A stretch of 64,000 nt of DNA from Aromatoleum toluvorans (GCF_012910905.1 NZ_WTVN01000007.1:1-64000); one strand, 5' to 3'. Numbered from the stretch's first letter, positions 36,009-48,856 are shown. Notes: generated by a model not told the origin, from the sequence alone. Translations and numbers: made by a program.

Positions 36009-36034
36009 GCCCGCACCACGGCAATGGTGCGGGC
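36009..36034 (-). terminator. Intrinsic terminator of acnB
   Basis: Perfect ten-base arms GCCCGCACCA (36009-36018) and TGGTGCGGGC (36025-36034) with a six-base loop. On the minus strand the stem is followed by TTTCTTTG, so it terminates acnB. It also lies just past the DUF72 stop and may work in both directions. Confidence 0.85.
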
Positions 36035-36062
36035 CTTCGAGGTGCTAACGACTGCTGGAGAC

Positions 36063-38660
36063 TTAAACCGTCACGGTCGCCGCAACGTCGCTGAACTCCG
36101 CGATCTGGTCGAAGTTCATGTAGCGATACACGTCCGCCGCCTTGGCATTGACCGCCGCGACCTGCTCCATGTACTCACCGACCGTCGGGATCTTGCCCAT
36201 CAGCGCGCACACGGCGGCGAGTTCCGCCGAACCGAGATACACGCGGGTGTCGATGCCGAGACGGTTCGGGAAGTTACGCGTCGAGGTCGACATCGCGGTC
36301 GAGCCCTTGCGGATCTGCGCCTGGTTACCCATGCACAGCGAGCAGCCCGGCATTTCCATGCGCGCGCCGGACTTGCCGAGCACCGAGTAGTAGCCTTCCT
36401 CGTTCAGGATCATCGCGTCCATCTTGGTCGGCGGGGCGATCCACAGGCGGGTCGGGATGTCCGACTTGCCGTCGAGCACCTTGCCGGCGGCGCGGAAGTG
36501 GCCGATGTTGGTCATGCACGAGCCGATGAAGACTTCGTCGATCTTGTCGCCGGCGACTTCGGACAGCAGCTTCACGTCGTCCGGGTCGTTCGGGCAGGCG
36601 ACGATCGGCTCCTTGACGTCGGCCAGCTCGATCTCGATCACGGCGGCGTACTGGGCGTCGGCGTCGGCCTTCAGCAGTTCGGGCTTGGCGATCCAGGCTT
36701 CCATCGCCTTGATGCGGCGGCCCAGCGTGCGCGCGTCCGAGTAGCCGTTCGCGATCATCCACTTCATCAGCGTGATGTTCGAGCGCATGTACTCGATGAT
36801 CGGTTCCTTGTTCAGCTGGATCGCGCAGGCGGCAGCGGAACGCTCGGCAGCGGCGTCGGACAGCTCGAAGGCCTGTTCGACCTTCAGGTCCGGCAGACCT
36901 TCGATTTCGAGGATGCGGCCCGAGAAGATGTTCTTCTTGCCCTTCTTCTCGACGGTCAGCAGGCCCTGCTTGATCGCGTAGTAGGGGATCGCGTTGACCA
37001 GGTCACGCAGCGTGACGCCGTTCTGCAGCTTGCCCTTGAAGCGCACCAGCACCGATTCCGGCATGTCGAGCGGCATGACGCCGGTCGCGGCGGCGAAGGC
37101 CACGAGGCCCGAGCCGGCCGGGAAGGAAATGCCGATCGGGAAGCGGGTGTGCGAGTCGCCGCCGGTGCCGACCGTGTCGGGCAGCAGCAGGCGGTTGAGC
37201 CACGAGTGGATCACGCCGTCGCCCGGACGCAGCGCCACGCCGCCGCGGGTCGAGATGAAGGACGGCAGTTCGCGGTGCATACGAACGTCGACCAGCTTCG
37301 GATAGGCGGCGGTGTGGCAGAAGGACTGCATCACCATGTCGGCGGAGAAGCCGAGGCAGGCGAGATCCTTCAGCTCGTCGCGCGTCATCGGGCCGGTGGT
37401 GTCCTGCGAGCCGACGGTGGTCATCTTCGGTTCGCAATAGGTGCCCGGCAGGATGCCCTTGCCTTCCGGCAGGCCGCAGGCGCGGCCGACCATCTTCTGC
37501 GCGAGCGAGTAGCCCTTGCCCGGATCGTTCGGTTGCTGCGGCAGACGGAACAGCGTCGACACCGGCAGGCCCAGCGCTTCACGCGCCTTGGTGGTCAGGC
37601 CGCGGCCGATGATCAGCGGAATGCGGCCGCCGGCGCGCACTTCGTCGAGGATGACCAGGGTCTTCAGCTGCGACTCGGCGATGGTGGCGCCGTTCTTGAG
37701 CGCGGTGACCTTGCCGGTCGCCTGGTCGATCTTCAGCTCGATCTCGTCGCCCATGTCCATCTGGCCGGCGTCGATTTCGATCGGCAGCGCGCCCGCGTCT
37801 TCCATGGTGTTGAAGAAGATCGGGGCGATCTTGGAGCCGATGCACACACCACCGAAACGCTTGTTCGGCACGAAGGGGATGTCTTCGCCGGTGAACCACA
37901 GCACCGAGTTGGTCGCGGACTTGCGCGAGGAACCGGTACCGACCACGTCACCGACGTAGGCGATCAGGTTGCCCTTCTTGGCCAGCGCCTCGAGCTGCTT
38001 GATCGGACCGCGCTCGCCCGGCTTGTCGGCGTCGATGCCCGGACGCGGGTTCTTCAGCATCGCCAGCGCGTGCAGCGGGATGTCGGGACGCGACCAGGCG
38101 TCCGGCGCGGGCGACAGGTCGTCGGTGTTGGTTTCGCCGGTGACCTTGAAGACGGTCAGCTTCTGCGAGGCCGGCACTTCCGGACGCGAGGTGAACCACT
38201 CGGCGTCGGCCCAGCTCTGCATCACGGCCTTGGCGTTGGCATTGCCGGCCTTGGCGAGCTCGGCAACGTCGTGGAAGTAGTCGAACACCAGCAGGGTCTT
38301 CTTCAGGCCTTCGGCGGCGACGGCGCCGACTTCGGCGTCGGCCAGCAGGTCGATCAGCGGCTTGACGTTGTAGCCGCCCAGCATCGTGCCGAGAAGCTCG
38401 GTGGCCTTGGCGCGCGAGATCAGCGCACAGGCTTCTTCACCCTTGGCGACCTTGGCGAGGAACTCGGCCTTGACCTTGGCGGCGTCATCCACGCCGGCCG
38501 GCACGCGGTAGGTGATCAGTTCGACGAGGGCAGCTTCCTCGCCGGCGGGGGGATTCTTCAGCAGGGCAACCAGGTCCTGGGTCTGCTGCTTCGACAGCGG
38601 CAGCGGGGGGATGCCGAGGGCGGCGCGTTCGGCGACATGGGCACGGTAGGCTTGAAGCAC
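36063..38660 (-). CDS. acnB: Aconitate hydratase B (bifunctional with 2-methylisocitrate dehydratase)
   Basis: An 865-residue [4Fe-4S] TCA-cycle enzyme. It has the AcnB-specific N-terminal HEAT-like domain and swivel domain before the catalytic core, unlike AcnA. Iron-sulfur cysteines lie in SCMTNIGHF and [11 protein letters not shown] near the C-terminus. AcnB also binds its own mRNA and others when the cluster is lost in E. coli. The start is GTG with AAGGA upstream. It is divergent from acnA across a 345 bp region with an operator-like palindrome. Confidence 0.97.
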   Translation of the reverse strand: MLQAYRAHVAERAALGIPPLPLSKQQTQDLVALLKNPPAGEEAALVELITYRVPAGVDDAAKVKAEFLAKVAKGEEACALISRAKATELLGTMLGGYNVKPLIDLLADAEVGAVAAEGLKKTLLVFDYFHDVAELAKAGNANAKAVMQSWADAEWFTSRPEVPASQKLTVFKVTGETNTDDLSPAPDAWSRPDIPLHALAMLKNPRPGIDADKPGERGPIKQLEALAKKGNLIAYVGDVVGTGSSRKSATNSVLWFTGEDIPFVPNKRFGGVCIGSKIAPIFFNTMEDAGALPIEIDAGQMDMGDEIELKIDQATGKVTALKNGATIAESQLKTLVILDEVRAGGRIPLIIGRGLTTKAREALGLPVSTLFRLPQQPNDPGKGYSLAQKMVGRACGLPEGKGILPGTYCEPKMTTVGSQDTTGPMTRDELKDLACLGFSADMVMQSFCHTAAYPKLVDVRMHRELPSFISTRGGVALRPGDGVIHSWLNRLLLPDTVGTGGDSHTRFPIGISFPAGSGLVAFAAATGVMPLDMPESVLVRFKGKLQNGVTLRDLVNAIPYYAIKQGLLTVEKKGKKNIFSGRILEIEGLPDLKVEQAFELSDAAAERSAAACAIQLNKEPIIEYMRSNITLMKWMIANGYSDARTLGRRIKAMEAWIAKPELLKADADAQYAAVIEIELADVKEPIVACPNDPDDVKLLSEVAGDKIDEVFIGSCMTNIGHFRAAGKVLDGKSDIPTRLWIAPPTKMDAMILNEEGYYSVLGKSGARMEMPGCSLCMGNQAQIRKGSTAMSTSTRNFPNRLGIDTRVYLGSAELAAVCALMGKIPTVGEYMEQVAAVNAKAADVYRYMNFDQIAEFSDVAATVTV

Positions 38661-38728
38661 GGCGAATTCCTTCCTTTTTCGTGACGTTGGCTGGGCGTCG
38701 GGGCTGCGGACCCGGACGACGCCGCGAG

Positions 38729-38750
38729 ATTATATGTCTTTTATAAGACT
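38729..38750 (-). promoter_or_regulatory. acnB -10 box and overlapping operator-like palindrome
   Basis: On the minus strand TATAAT lies at 38734-38729. Immediately upstream a 14-base imperfect palindrome (38736-38749) has arms GTCTT and AAGAC around TTAT, covering the spacer. The nearest -35-like TTGCAC is 20 bases away. This looks like a repressor site over the acnB promoter, possibly for a GntR-type TCA regulator; the regulator identity is inference. Confidence 0.5.
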
Positions 38751-39005
38751 TGCGGTGCAATGCAACAACCATCGCTGGTCAGCGCGCGAATTCTACTCCT
38801 CCCCATGGACCTGCGTACGCCCGCCGGACGCGGTGCTGGCGTTTGCCTTCGCCCCGTCCGTCGTCTACACCGGGCAAGGTGGTGCGGGAACGCATCAAGG
38901 TGGTGCGGGAACGCATCTCACCCGTGCAGTTCCAACAGGTAGCCGGAGGCGGCGCGACTTGCGGTCGTTCGCCTCGCACACGAACCGACGAAAAGGAGAT
39001 CCGAC
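38751..39005. other. acnB-acnA divergent intergenic region
   Basis: Apart from the acnB promoter side and the 21-bp tandem duplication at 38876-38917, I see no gene here. A frame stays open across part of it on both strands, but without a ribosome site or recognisable product. The acnA ribosome site AAAAGGAG is at 38992-38999. I could not identify the acnA promoter. Confidence 0.5.
38876..38917. repeat. Exact 21-bp tandem duplication upstream of acnA
   Basis: The unit beginning AAGGTGGTGCGGGAACGCAT occurs twice in direct succession, 38876-38896 and 38897-38917, with no mismatch. It lies 89 bp upstream of the acnA start. Two turns of helix per unit would place any bound protein on the same face. 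It could equally be recent slippage or an assembly artefact. Confidence 0.85.
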
Positions 39006-41720
<2,715 letters not shown>

Positions 41721-41738
41721 CATGCGGATACTTCTGAC

Positions 41739-42128
41739 ATGCTCGCGATCCCCTGCCCATGCCAATCCGGAAAGCCCTTCACCGAATGCTGCGCACCGGT
41801 GATCTCGGGCGACCTGCCGGCCGAATCGGCCGAGGCGCTGATGCGTAGCCGCTACACGGCCTTCACGCTGTGCAACGAGGCCTACCTGCTCGACACTTGG
41901 CACAGCTCGACGCGCCCCGTGACGCTCGACCTGGCCGGTGGCGAGCCGGCACCCAAATGGATCGGCCTCCAGGTGCGGCAGCATGTGCAGACGGGGAAAG
42001 ACACGGCCATCGTCGAGTTCGTCGCCCGCTACCGCGTCGGCGGGCGCGCCCATCGCCTGCACGAGACCAGCCGTTTCGTGCGCGAGGATCGCCGCTGGTA
42101 CTACGTCGACGGCGAGATCCAGGAATAA
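41739..42128 (+). CDS. YchJ family SEC-C protein (UPF0225)
   Basis: A 129-residue protein with an N-terminal SEC-C zinc-binding motif, CPCQSGKPFTECC, followed by an NTF2-like domain (about residues 35-125, ending RRWYYVDGEI). Function of YchJ is unknown; SEC-C motifs bind zinc and often ribosomes or SecB in SecA. It sits directly after acnA on the same strand and could share its transcript. Confidence 0.88.
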   Translation: MLAIPCPCQSGKPFTECCAPVISGDLPAESAEALMRSRYTAFTLCNEAYLLDTWHSSTRPVTLDLAGGEPAPKWIGLQVRQHVQTGKDTAIVEFVARYRVGGRAHRLHETSRFVREDRRWYYVDGEIQE

Positions 42129-42133
42129 GGGCA

Positions 42134-42163
42134 TTCCCGGGCGCAATCGCCGCCGCATATAAT
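42134..42163 (+). promoter_or_regulatory. Promoter of the DUF6394-K+ channel pair
   Basis: A perfect TATAAT at 42158-42163 is preceded after 18 bases by TTCCCG (42134-42139), a three-of-six match to the -35 consensus. It lies 76 bases before the DUF6394 start. Confidence 0.45.
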
Positions 42164-42238
42164 CGGTCTTGCAGTATGACCTTCACGTGAGCGCGTGCCG
42201 CCCCGGCGCCGGCGCCGCGTGCCTACCGCGAGACCGGC

Positions 42239-42622
42239 ATGAACCTCGAAAAAGTCATCTTCGGCTTCTTTATCGTCCTCGCGGCGACGCTGAACTTCGG
42301 GTTCTTCGTCGGCGACCTCGACGATCCGGTGCACCATGAGATCAACGAGCTTTTCGTCGCGATCGTCGTCAACCTAATCGCAACGGTGCTCAAGTTCGGC
42401 GACCGCACGCAGATCGGCGCCATCCACCTCGCGACCAGCCTGGTCGCCGACCTGCAGCTGATCGCCGCCGCAATGGTGTGGGGCTATGCCGAGCATGTCA
42501 CGGGCACGGGCATGACGCCGACGATGGTCGCGCGTGTCGTCTCGCTCGCGGGCGGCGCGCTGTTCGCGAACGTCGTTTCGGTGATCATCCTGATCGCCGA
42601 GACCATCATGCAGCGCCGCTAG
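42239..42622 (+). CDS. Small membrane protein (DUF6394-like) beside a K+ channel
   Basis: A 127-residue protein with about three or four membrane segments (residues 6-28, 40-52, 63-83, 96-120). I believe it belongs to the DUF6394 family, found mainly in Betaproteobacteria, but no function is known. It ends 13 bp before the potassium-channel gene and shares its strand, so the two are probably co-expressed; a role as an accessory channel subunit is inference. Confidence 0.75.
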   Translation: MNLEKVIFGFFIVLAATLNFGFFVGDLDDPVHHEINELFVAIVVNLIATVLKFGDRTQIGAIHLATSLVADLQLIAAAMVWGYAEHVTGTGMTPTMVARVVSLAGGALFANVVSVIILIAETIMQRR

Positions 42623-42635
42623 CGAGTCGGCTGCG

Positions 42636-44369
42636 ATGATGCCGCTGCTGCGCCATCAGAGCGTCTTCTTCCTGATCATGCGGCGCCTGCGCGCGCCGCT
42701 GATCCTGTTGATCGTCATCATCGCGATCTCGGTGTTCGGCCTCACCCTCGCGCCCGGCGTCGATGCGGAAGGCAAGCCCGCGTACATCAGCTTCTTCCAC
42801 GCGCTGTACTTCATCAGCTACACCGCGACCACCATCGGCTTCGGCGAGATCCCCTATGCCTTCTCCGACCAGCAGCGGCTGTGGGTCATCATCTGCATCT
42901 ACCTCTCCGTGGTCGGCTGGGCCTACACCGTGGGCACCGTGTTCGCCCTGCTCGCCGACCGCAACCTGCAGCAGGCGATCCGCACGCAGGGCTTCATGCG
43001 TGCCGTGCGCAACCTGCGCGAGCCCTTCTATCTCGTGTGCGGATTCGGCGAAACCGGCCGGCTGATCTGCGACGCGCTCGACCGGCTCGGCGTCCGCGCG
43101 GTCGTCGTGGAGCTGGACGACACCAAGGTCGGCGAGATCGAACTGCACGGCTACCGCGCCGACGTTCCAGCCCTGTGCGCAGACGCACGCAACCCGGAGA
43201 CCCTCAAGTTCGCGGGCCTCACGCACCGCAGCTGCATCGGGGTCGTCGCACTGACCAACGACGACAGCGCCAACCTCGCGATCGCGATCGCGGCGCGGCT
43301 CCTCGCGCCGGGCATTCCGGCGCTGTGCCGCGCCGAATCGGCCGAGACGGCCGCCAACATGGCGTCGTTCGGTACACGCCACATCATCAACCCGTTCGAG
43401 AAATTCTCGGAATACCTCGCGCTCGCGCTGCACGCGCCCGCCGCCTGGCACCTGCTGACCTGGCTCACCGGCGTACCCGGCACGACGATGGAACGCCAGC
43501 GCAACCCGCCGCGCGGCGAATGGATCCTGTGCGGACACGGGCGCTTCGGTCGCATGCTTGCGCACGTCCTCGAACAGGAAGGGGTGCCGCTCACGATCAT
43601 CGATCGCAACGCCGCGCCCGCCGCGTGCCCGCCGCGCTGGATACAGGGCGAAGGAACGGCGGCCTCCGCGCTCGAAGCGGCCGGCATCCAATGCGCGGCC
43701 GGCATCGTCGCGGCCACGTCCAACGACATCGACAACCTGTCCACGGTCGTCACCGCGCGCGAACTCAATCCGGCCCTGTTCGTCATCCTGCGCCAGAACC
43801 ATTTCGCGAACAACGCACTGTTCGAGGCCTTCGACTACGACGTGAACGTCGTTCCCAGCCGCATCATCGCCCATGAATGCCTCGCGATCCTGACCACCCC
43901 GCTGCTCGTGCCCTTCCTCGAAGAGATGAAGCGGCGCAACGAGGAATGGTGCGATCACCTGCTGAAGCGCCTGACCAAGCGCTTCGGCTGGGAGATCCCC
44001 ACCGTCTGGAGCGAGCGCCTCAACCTCAGCCGCGCCCCGGCGCTGTACCGGCGGCTGATGAAGGGGGCGACAGTCGAGCTGCAGGCGCTGCTGCGATCGC
44101 CGTCGAACCGCGACGAGCCGCTCGCATGCGAGGTCCTCTACCTGCAGCGCGATGACGACGACCACGTGCTGATTCCCGACGGCGACACGCAACTGGGGCC
44201 CGGCGACGAATTGCTGCTGGTGGGTACGACGGACGCGCAACGCGAGTTCGGGCTGATGCTGTCGAACGACCATGCCCTGGTGTACGTGCTCACCGGCAAG
44301 AACCTGCCCGGTGGCTGGATCTGGGAACGGCTGTCGCGCGCCGCCGACGATCCGCACGGCGCCGCATAG
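42636..44369 (+). CDS. Two-TM potassium channel with two RCK/TrkA-N domains
   Basis: A 577-residue channel-type protein. Transmembrane helices lie at about residues 18-40 and 80-103, with the pore between them; the filter reads TTIGFGE (65-71), a variant of TVGYGD. Two Rossmann-like RCK_N domains follow, starting FYLVCGFGETGR (about 128) and WILCGHGRFGR (about 290), and a C-terminal TrkA_C-like domain closes the chain. Such channels are gated by cytoplasmic nucleotides or Ca2+. The filter variant leaves strict K+ selectivity unproven. Confidence 0.88.
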   Translation: MMPLLRHQSVFFLIMRRLRAPLILLIVIIAISVFGLTLAPGVDAEGKPAYISFFHALYFISYTATTIGFGEIPYAFSDQQRLWVIICIYLSVVGWAYTVGTVFALLADRNLQQAIRTQGFMRAVRNLREPFYLVCGFGETGRLICDALDRLGVRAVVVELDDTKVGEIELHGYRADVPALCADARNPETLKFAGLTHRSCIGVVALTNDDSANLAIAIAARLLAPGIPALCRAESAETAANMASFGTRHIINPFEKFSEYLALALHAPAAWHLLTWLTGVPGTTMERQRNPPRGEWILCGHGRFGRMLAHVLEQEGVPLTIIDRNAAPAACPPRWIQGEGTAASALEAAGIQCAAGIVAATSNDIDNLSTVVTARELNPALFVILRQNHFANNALFEAFDYDVNVVPSRIIAHECLAILTTPLLVPFLEEMKRRNEEWCDHLLKRLTKRFGWEIPTVWSERLNLSRAPALYRRLMKGATVELQALLRSPSNRDEPLACEVLYLQRDDDDHVLIPDGDTQLGPGDELLLVGTTDAQREFGLMLSNDHALVYVLTGKNLPGGWIWERLSRAADDPHGAA

Positions 44370-44379
44370 CGCCGCCGGA

Positions 44380-44598
44380 TCAGTCGGACGCCACCAGCAC
44401 GACCGTTTCCCCGCCGAAACGGACGGTTGCGCCCGGCCGCAGCTTCGCGCGCTTGCGCGATTCGACCTTGCCGTCCACCGTCACCCGCCCCGCCTCGACG
44501 GCCGCGTGGGCCTCGCCGCCGGTACCGGTGAGCCCGGTCGCCTTCAGCAGCTGATCGAGCTGGATATATTCGCCGCGCACCGCAAACGAAACCGTCAT
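44380..44598 (-). CDS. S4-domain RNA-binding protein (YbcJ-like)
   Basis: A 72-residue protein that is essentially a single S4 RNA-binding domain: YIQLDQLLKATGLTGTGGEA, then GRVTVDGKVESRKRAKLRPG. The start at 44598 (MTVSFAVRG) has GGGAGG upstream. Relatives include E. coli YbcJ, of unknown role. It lies convergent with the K+ channel. Confidence 0.85.
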   Translation of the reverse strand: MTVSFAVRGEYIQLDQLLKATGLTGTGGEAHAAVEAGRVTVDGKVESRKRAKLRPGATVRFGGETVVLVASD

Positions 44599-44704
44599 AT
44601 GCACCTCCCGCACGCGCTTCACATGGCGCGATTCAAATTGATCGATCGGAAGCCGTCAGCCTACACTCCCGGCTATCCCCTTGTTCCTTCAGGCCGCCCA
44701 GAAC

Positions 44705-45568
44705 ATGTCCGACGACCTGCTGCACCGGATCGACCGCACGCTCAGCCGCGCCGCCGACGCGGGCGCGCTGCTGCCCATCCGCACCGAGCAGACACCGATC
44801 CGCGACGCCGGCATCGACTTCACGGTGCGCTGGGTCTCCACCCTCGCGCACAAGGATGCAGCGCGCGTCGAGGCCGCCGTGCGACGCGACCCGGACTTCA
44901 ACCCCTTCCTGCCTCCCGACCCCGAACTGACGATCGGCCCGCTCGGCGACGAACACCTGGGCGTGCTCAACAAGTTTCCGGTCATCGACCGCCACCTGCT
45001 GATCGTCACGCGCCGCTACGAGGCGCAGACCGCGCCCCTGACACGCGCGGACTTCATCGCGCTGGCGACGGTGATGGCCGCCAGCGGCGGACTCGGCTTC
45101 TACAACGGCGGCGCCGAGGCGGGCGCCAGCCAGCGCCACAAGCACCTGCAGTGGATCCCGGATGCCACCGGAACCGCGCGCCTGAGCCGCTTCACGCACC
45201 AGCTGCCGCAGGACCTGCCCGCCGGAGAAATCGCCACACACCCTGCCCTGCCCTGGCGCCATTGCTTCCTGCGCCTGCCGCCATGCGGCGATGCCGTGTC
45301 GCTGGGCGAAGCGATGCACGCGGCCTTCGACCGCGCATGCGCGGCGGTCGGCATCGCCGCATCCGCCGAGCCGATGCCGCCGTACAACTTCCTCGTCTCG
45401 CGCGACTGGATGACGGTGATCCCGCGCACCTGCGAGCGCCACGAGAACATCTCGGTCAACGCGCTGGGTTTCGCCGGCTCGCTGTTCGTGCGACGCCCGG
45501 AGGAAATCGACACCGTGCGGGCGATCGGCCCGCTCCGGCTCCTTGCCGCCGTCGCGACCCCGCGCTGA
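44705..45568 (+). CDS. ATP adenylyltransferase (Ap4A phosphorylase)
   Basis: A 287-residue HIT-superfamily enzyme of the APA1/APA2 type that phosphorolyses Ap4A to ATP and ADP. The N-terminal block VLNKFPVIDRHLLIVTR and the catalytic histidine motif QRHKHLQ (about residues 141-147) are present, and a second HIT-like half follows with FLVSRDWMTVIPR. The start at 44705 (MSDDLLHR) is preferred over an upstream TTG. Dinucleoside polyphosphates accumulate under stress. Confidence 0.88.
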   Translation: MSDDLLHRIDRTLSRAADAGALLPIRTEQTPIRDAGIDFTVRWVSTLAHKDAARVEAAVRRDPDFNPFLPPDPELTIGPLGDEHLGVLNKFPVIDRHLLIVTRRYEAQTAPLTRADFIALATVMAASGGLGFYNGGAEAGASQRHKHLQWIPDATGTARLSRFTHQLPQDLPAGEIATHPALPWRHCFLRLPPCGDAVSLGEAMHAAFDRACAAVGIAASAEPMPPYNFLVSRDWMTVIPRTCERHENISVNALGFAGSLFVRRPEEIDTVRAIGPLRLLAAVATPR

Positions 45569-45928
45569 TCAGGCTGCCTGCACCGGCACGATCGGCGTCA
45601 GCGCTGGCAGGCCGATCTGCGCGCGCAGCTCGTTGCATTTCGGATTCGGCGCGCCGTCGGCCTCGTGCGACGGGAATTCGCGGCACGGCGTCGGCCGCCG
45701 GTCGTAGATCGTGCAGGACACCTGCTCGCCGGGTTGCCCCTCCAGGGCCACACAGCGGCGCGGCACCGTGTTGCTCCCCGTCATGCAACGCCGGTAGGGG
45801 TCGAGCTTCTCGGTCAATGCGACAGGCACGAAACCGTCCGGCGCGTCGTCCGCCTCGCCCCAGTAGAACGACACGCGAAACTGGACGCAGCACATGCCGC
45901 AATCGAGGCAGGGGTTGCCGTCGCTCAT
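45569..45928 (-). CDS. YkgJ-family cysteine-cluster protein (copy 1)
   Basis: A 119-residue protein with the YkgJ cluster: CLDCGMCCVQFRVSF at residues 7-21, then CVALEG, CTIYDRRPTPCREF and a C-terminal cysteine. The family is thought to bind zinc or an iron-sulfur cluster; function is unknown. The start MSDGNPCLDC is eight bases after the end of a second copy of the same family upstream, so the two are tandem paralogues. Confidence 0.85.
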   Translation of the reverse strand: MSDGNPCLDCGMCCVQFRVSFYWGEADDAPDGFVPVALTEKLDPYRRCMTGSNTVPRRCVALEGQPGEQVSCTIYDRRPTPCREFPSHEADGAPNPKCNELRAQIGLPALTPIVPVQAA

Positions 45929-45936
45929 GGCCCTGC

Positions 45937-46266
45937 TCAGAGCGGCGGCAAGCCGTGACGCCGGCGCGCCCGGTCGCACGCGTCCTCGCCGATGCCGAGC
46001 GCCGCGTACGGCGCGAAGTCGCGGCACGGCGACGGCCTGCCGGCATAGGTCGAGCAGGCGACTTTCGCCCCGATCTCGCCCGAGAGTGCGACGCAGCGCG
46101 ATGGCGCCTCGTCCGTCCCGCGCATGCGCACCAGCTCGCCGGTCACCGGCACGGTGAGCGCGTCCGGCACCCCGCCCGGCATGGCGCTGGCCAGTTCGGA
46201 ACGATGGAAATCGACGCGGAAGGCCGCGCAGCAGGCGCCGCAGCGGGTGCAGTGATCGTCGCTCAC
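45937..46266 (-). CDS. YkgJ-family cysteine-cluster protein (copy 2)
   Basis: A 109-residue paralogue of the following gene: CTRCGACCAAFRVDF near the start, CVALSGEIGAKVACSTYAGRPSPCRDF, and a final cysteine in EDACDRARR. The start is GTG with a good GGAGG seven bases upstream. The two copies differ at most positions outside the cysteines, so the duplication is old. Confidence 0.83.
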   Translation of the reverse strand: MSDDHCTRCGACCAAFRVDFHRSELASAMPGGVPDALTVPVTGELVRMRGTDEAPSRCVALSGEIGAKVACSTYAGRPSPCRDFAPYAALGIGEDACDRARRRHGLPPL

Positions 46267-46297
46267 GCGGCAGCCTCCGGCGGCGTCGCGGCACCGC

Positions 46298-47026
<729 letters not shown>

Positions 47027-47047
47027 CGTCTTTCTCCTCTATTCCGT

Positions 47048-47752
47048 TCAGCGTGCGCCATCCGGTTGCCGCGCGCAAGCCCGCACATCGAGGTCGCAGA
47101 CGAGCCGGTAGAGCGGCTGACCGGAATCGCGATACTTGCGCTCGAACGGCGTCAGCGGCGCCGGCGCCTCGAAGGTTTCCCACGCCACGTCACGGCCGGT
47201 CGCCAGTCCGAGTGCACACGCGAATTCCTCGATATACACCCGCCAGTTCGTGCGGCATTCCAGCACGCCGCCCAGCCGCGGGATGAACGGGAACACCGGA
47301 TGCGCATGCCAGCGCCGCCCGAGGTGGCCGATCTTGGGCCACGGATTCGGGTACAGGATGTAGTGGCGGGACAGGCGCATGCCCGCATCGCACAGCAGAC
47401 GCCAGTAATCGACGAGGTCGGCGCGCACGAACATCATGTTCTTCGGCAACAGCGCGTCCGGATAGGGTTTGCGGCGATTGAGGCGATCCTCGGACTGATC
47501 GACGCCGATCACCCAATGATCGGGAAACGCGCGCGCCAGCTGGATCGTGCTGTGACCGACGCCGCAGCCCGCATCGAGGATCAGCGGCGCCTTGCGGTCC
47601 CAGCCCGCGAGGCTGGCCTCGAAGGCCGCGCGGTTGTAGTCGAGACAGGGCTTGCGGAAGGGCTCCGCCAAGTGGCGCTCGACGCGGCGCACGAGCTGCT
47701 CGTGGACGCCCGCCTGGGCGCTCTCTGGAATGCGCGAATTTGCGTAGCTCAT
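47048..47752 (-). CDS. trmB: TrmB-family tRNA methyltransferase, divergent
   Basis: A 234-residue SAM-dependent methyltransferase of the TrmB family, which makes m7G46 in tRNA. The SAM site DAGCGVGHS (about residues 60-68) and the C-terminal LTPFERKYRDSG match the family. But the hallmark F-P-D-P-W reads YPNPWPK, an Asp to Asn change at a conserved active-site position, and the following KRHHKRR stretch is GHLGRRW. It may be a diverged paralogue with altered substrate. Start at 47752 (MSYANSR). It lies 13 bp after dusC on the same strand. Confidence 0.7.
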   Translation of the reverse strand: MSYANSRIPESAQAGVHEQLVRRVERHLAEPFRKPCLDYNRAAFEASLAGWDRKAPLILDAGCGVGHSTIQLARAFPDHWVIGVDQSEDRLNRRKPYPDALLPKNMMFVRADLVDYWRLLCDAGMRLSRHYILYPNPWPKIGHLGRRWHAHPVFPFIPRLGGVLECRTNWRVYIEEFACALGLATGRDVAWETFEAPAPLTPFERKYRDSGQPLYRLVCDLDVRACARQPDGAR

Positions 47753-47765
47753 CGATTCGTCCGGT

Positions 47766-48755
47766 TCAGGCCGCGAGGGGCACCGCTGCGGAAAGGATGC
47801 CGTGCCGCCGCAGCGCCACATCCACTTCGGGCGGCCGGCGCGCCGCCCGCACATTCTGGAACAGCTGCTCGGCCTGCGGGAAATTGCGGCGCAGCAGGTT
47901 GAGCCATTGCTTGATGCGGCCCGGCGAATGCTGGGGCTTCACCCTTTCCTGGACCCTGTGCCAGAAAAGCGCGAGCAGCGGCCGCAGCTCCGCCCATTCG
48001 GCATCGCGGTCGATCGCGACGTCGGGCACGGCCCCCTCGTGCTCGCGGAGCCGTCGCGCGAGGAAGGGATCCGCAACCGCGCCGCGCCCCAGCATGACGT
48101 CGGCAACGCCGCTCTCCGCGCGGCAACGCCGCCAATCCGCTTCCGACCAGACTTCGCCGTTGGCGGTGACGGGAATGCGGACGGCTTCGGCGATGCGTCC
48201 GATCCACGGCCAATGCGCGGGCGGACGGTAGCCGTCGAGCTTGGTCCGCGCGTGCACCACGAGGCCTTCCACGCCCCCGGCGGCGAGGGCCTGGGCACAT
48301 TCGACCGCCCTGTACGTATCCGCAACGCCCAGTCGCATCTTCGCGGTAAACGGCAGGCCGATGGGGACGGCGGCGCGTACGGCAGCGGCGATGCGATACA
48401 GCAGTTCCGGCTCGTCGAGCAGCACGGCACCGCCGCGATGGCGATTCACGGTGGGTGCGGGGCAGCCGAAATTGAGGTCGATCCCGGGAGGCGCCAGCTC
48501 GACGAGGCGCGCCGCGTTGTCGGCCAGGCACGCGGGATCGGAGCCGAGCAACTGGACGCGCACCGGAACATCCGCTGCCGTCCGTCCGCCCGACCGCAAT
48601 TCCGGGCACAGGCGGGTGTAGAAACGATGCGGAAGCAGCGTGCCGGACACACGCGCGAACTCGCTCACGGCCCAGTCGTAGGCACAGGCGCGGGTAAGAA
48701 CGTCGCGCAATACCGCGTCGAGCAGACCTTCCATCGGCGCGAGCAGCAAACGCAC
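47766..48755 (-). CDS. dusC: tRNA-dihydrouridine synthase C
   Basis: Flavoenzyme that reduces uridine to dihydrouridine in the D loop of tRNA. The 329-residue protein begins [16 protein letters not shown] and has the catalytic cysteine in [17 protein letters not shown], with [16 protein letters not shown] and the FMN phosphate-binding [10 protein letters not shown]. Specific blocks and length fit DusC. I start at the GTG at 48755, with AGGGAG upstream; a -10 box (TACAAT, minus strand 48786-48781) lies inside the longer in-frame extension, which supports the shorter form. Confidence 0.92.
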   Translation of the reverse strand: MRLLLAPMEGLLDAVLRDVLTRACAYDWAVSEFARVSGTLLPHRFYTRLCPELRSGGRTAADVPVRVQLLGSDPACLADNAARLVELAPPGIDLNFGCPAPTVNRHRGGAVLLDEPELLYRIAAAVRAAVPIGLPFTAKMRLGVADTYRAVECAQALAAGGVEGLVVHARTKLDGYRPPAHWPWIGRIAEAVRIPVTANGEVWSEADWRRCRAESGVADVMLGRGAVADPFLARRLREHEGAVPDVAIDRDAEWAELRPLLALFWHRVQERVKPQHSPGRIKQWLNLLRRNFPQAEQLFQNVRAARRPPEVDVALRRHGILSAAVPLAA

Positions 48756-48780
48756 ACCAACTCCCTGAAAAAAGGGGCGT

Positions 48781-48809
48781 ATTGTACGGCCATTCGCATC
48801 GCGGGCGAA
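48781..48809 (-). promoter_or_regulatory. Candidate dusC promoter
   Basis: Minus-strand TACAAT (48786-48781) follows TTCGCC (48809-48804) after 17 bases. It would start transcription about 20 bases before the dusC GTG. Confidence 0.4.
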
Positions 48810-48856
48810 CACGGACGGCAGCTGGCTGCCCGTCCCCGGCGCCAGCCATACTCTAC

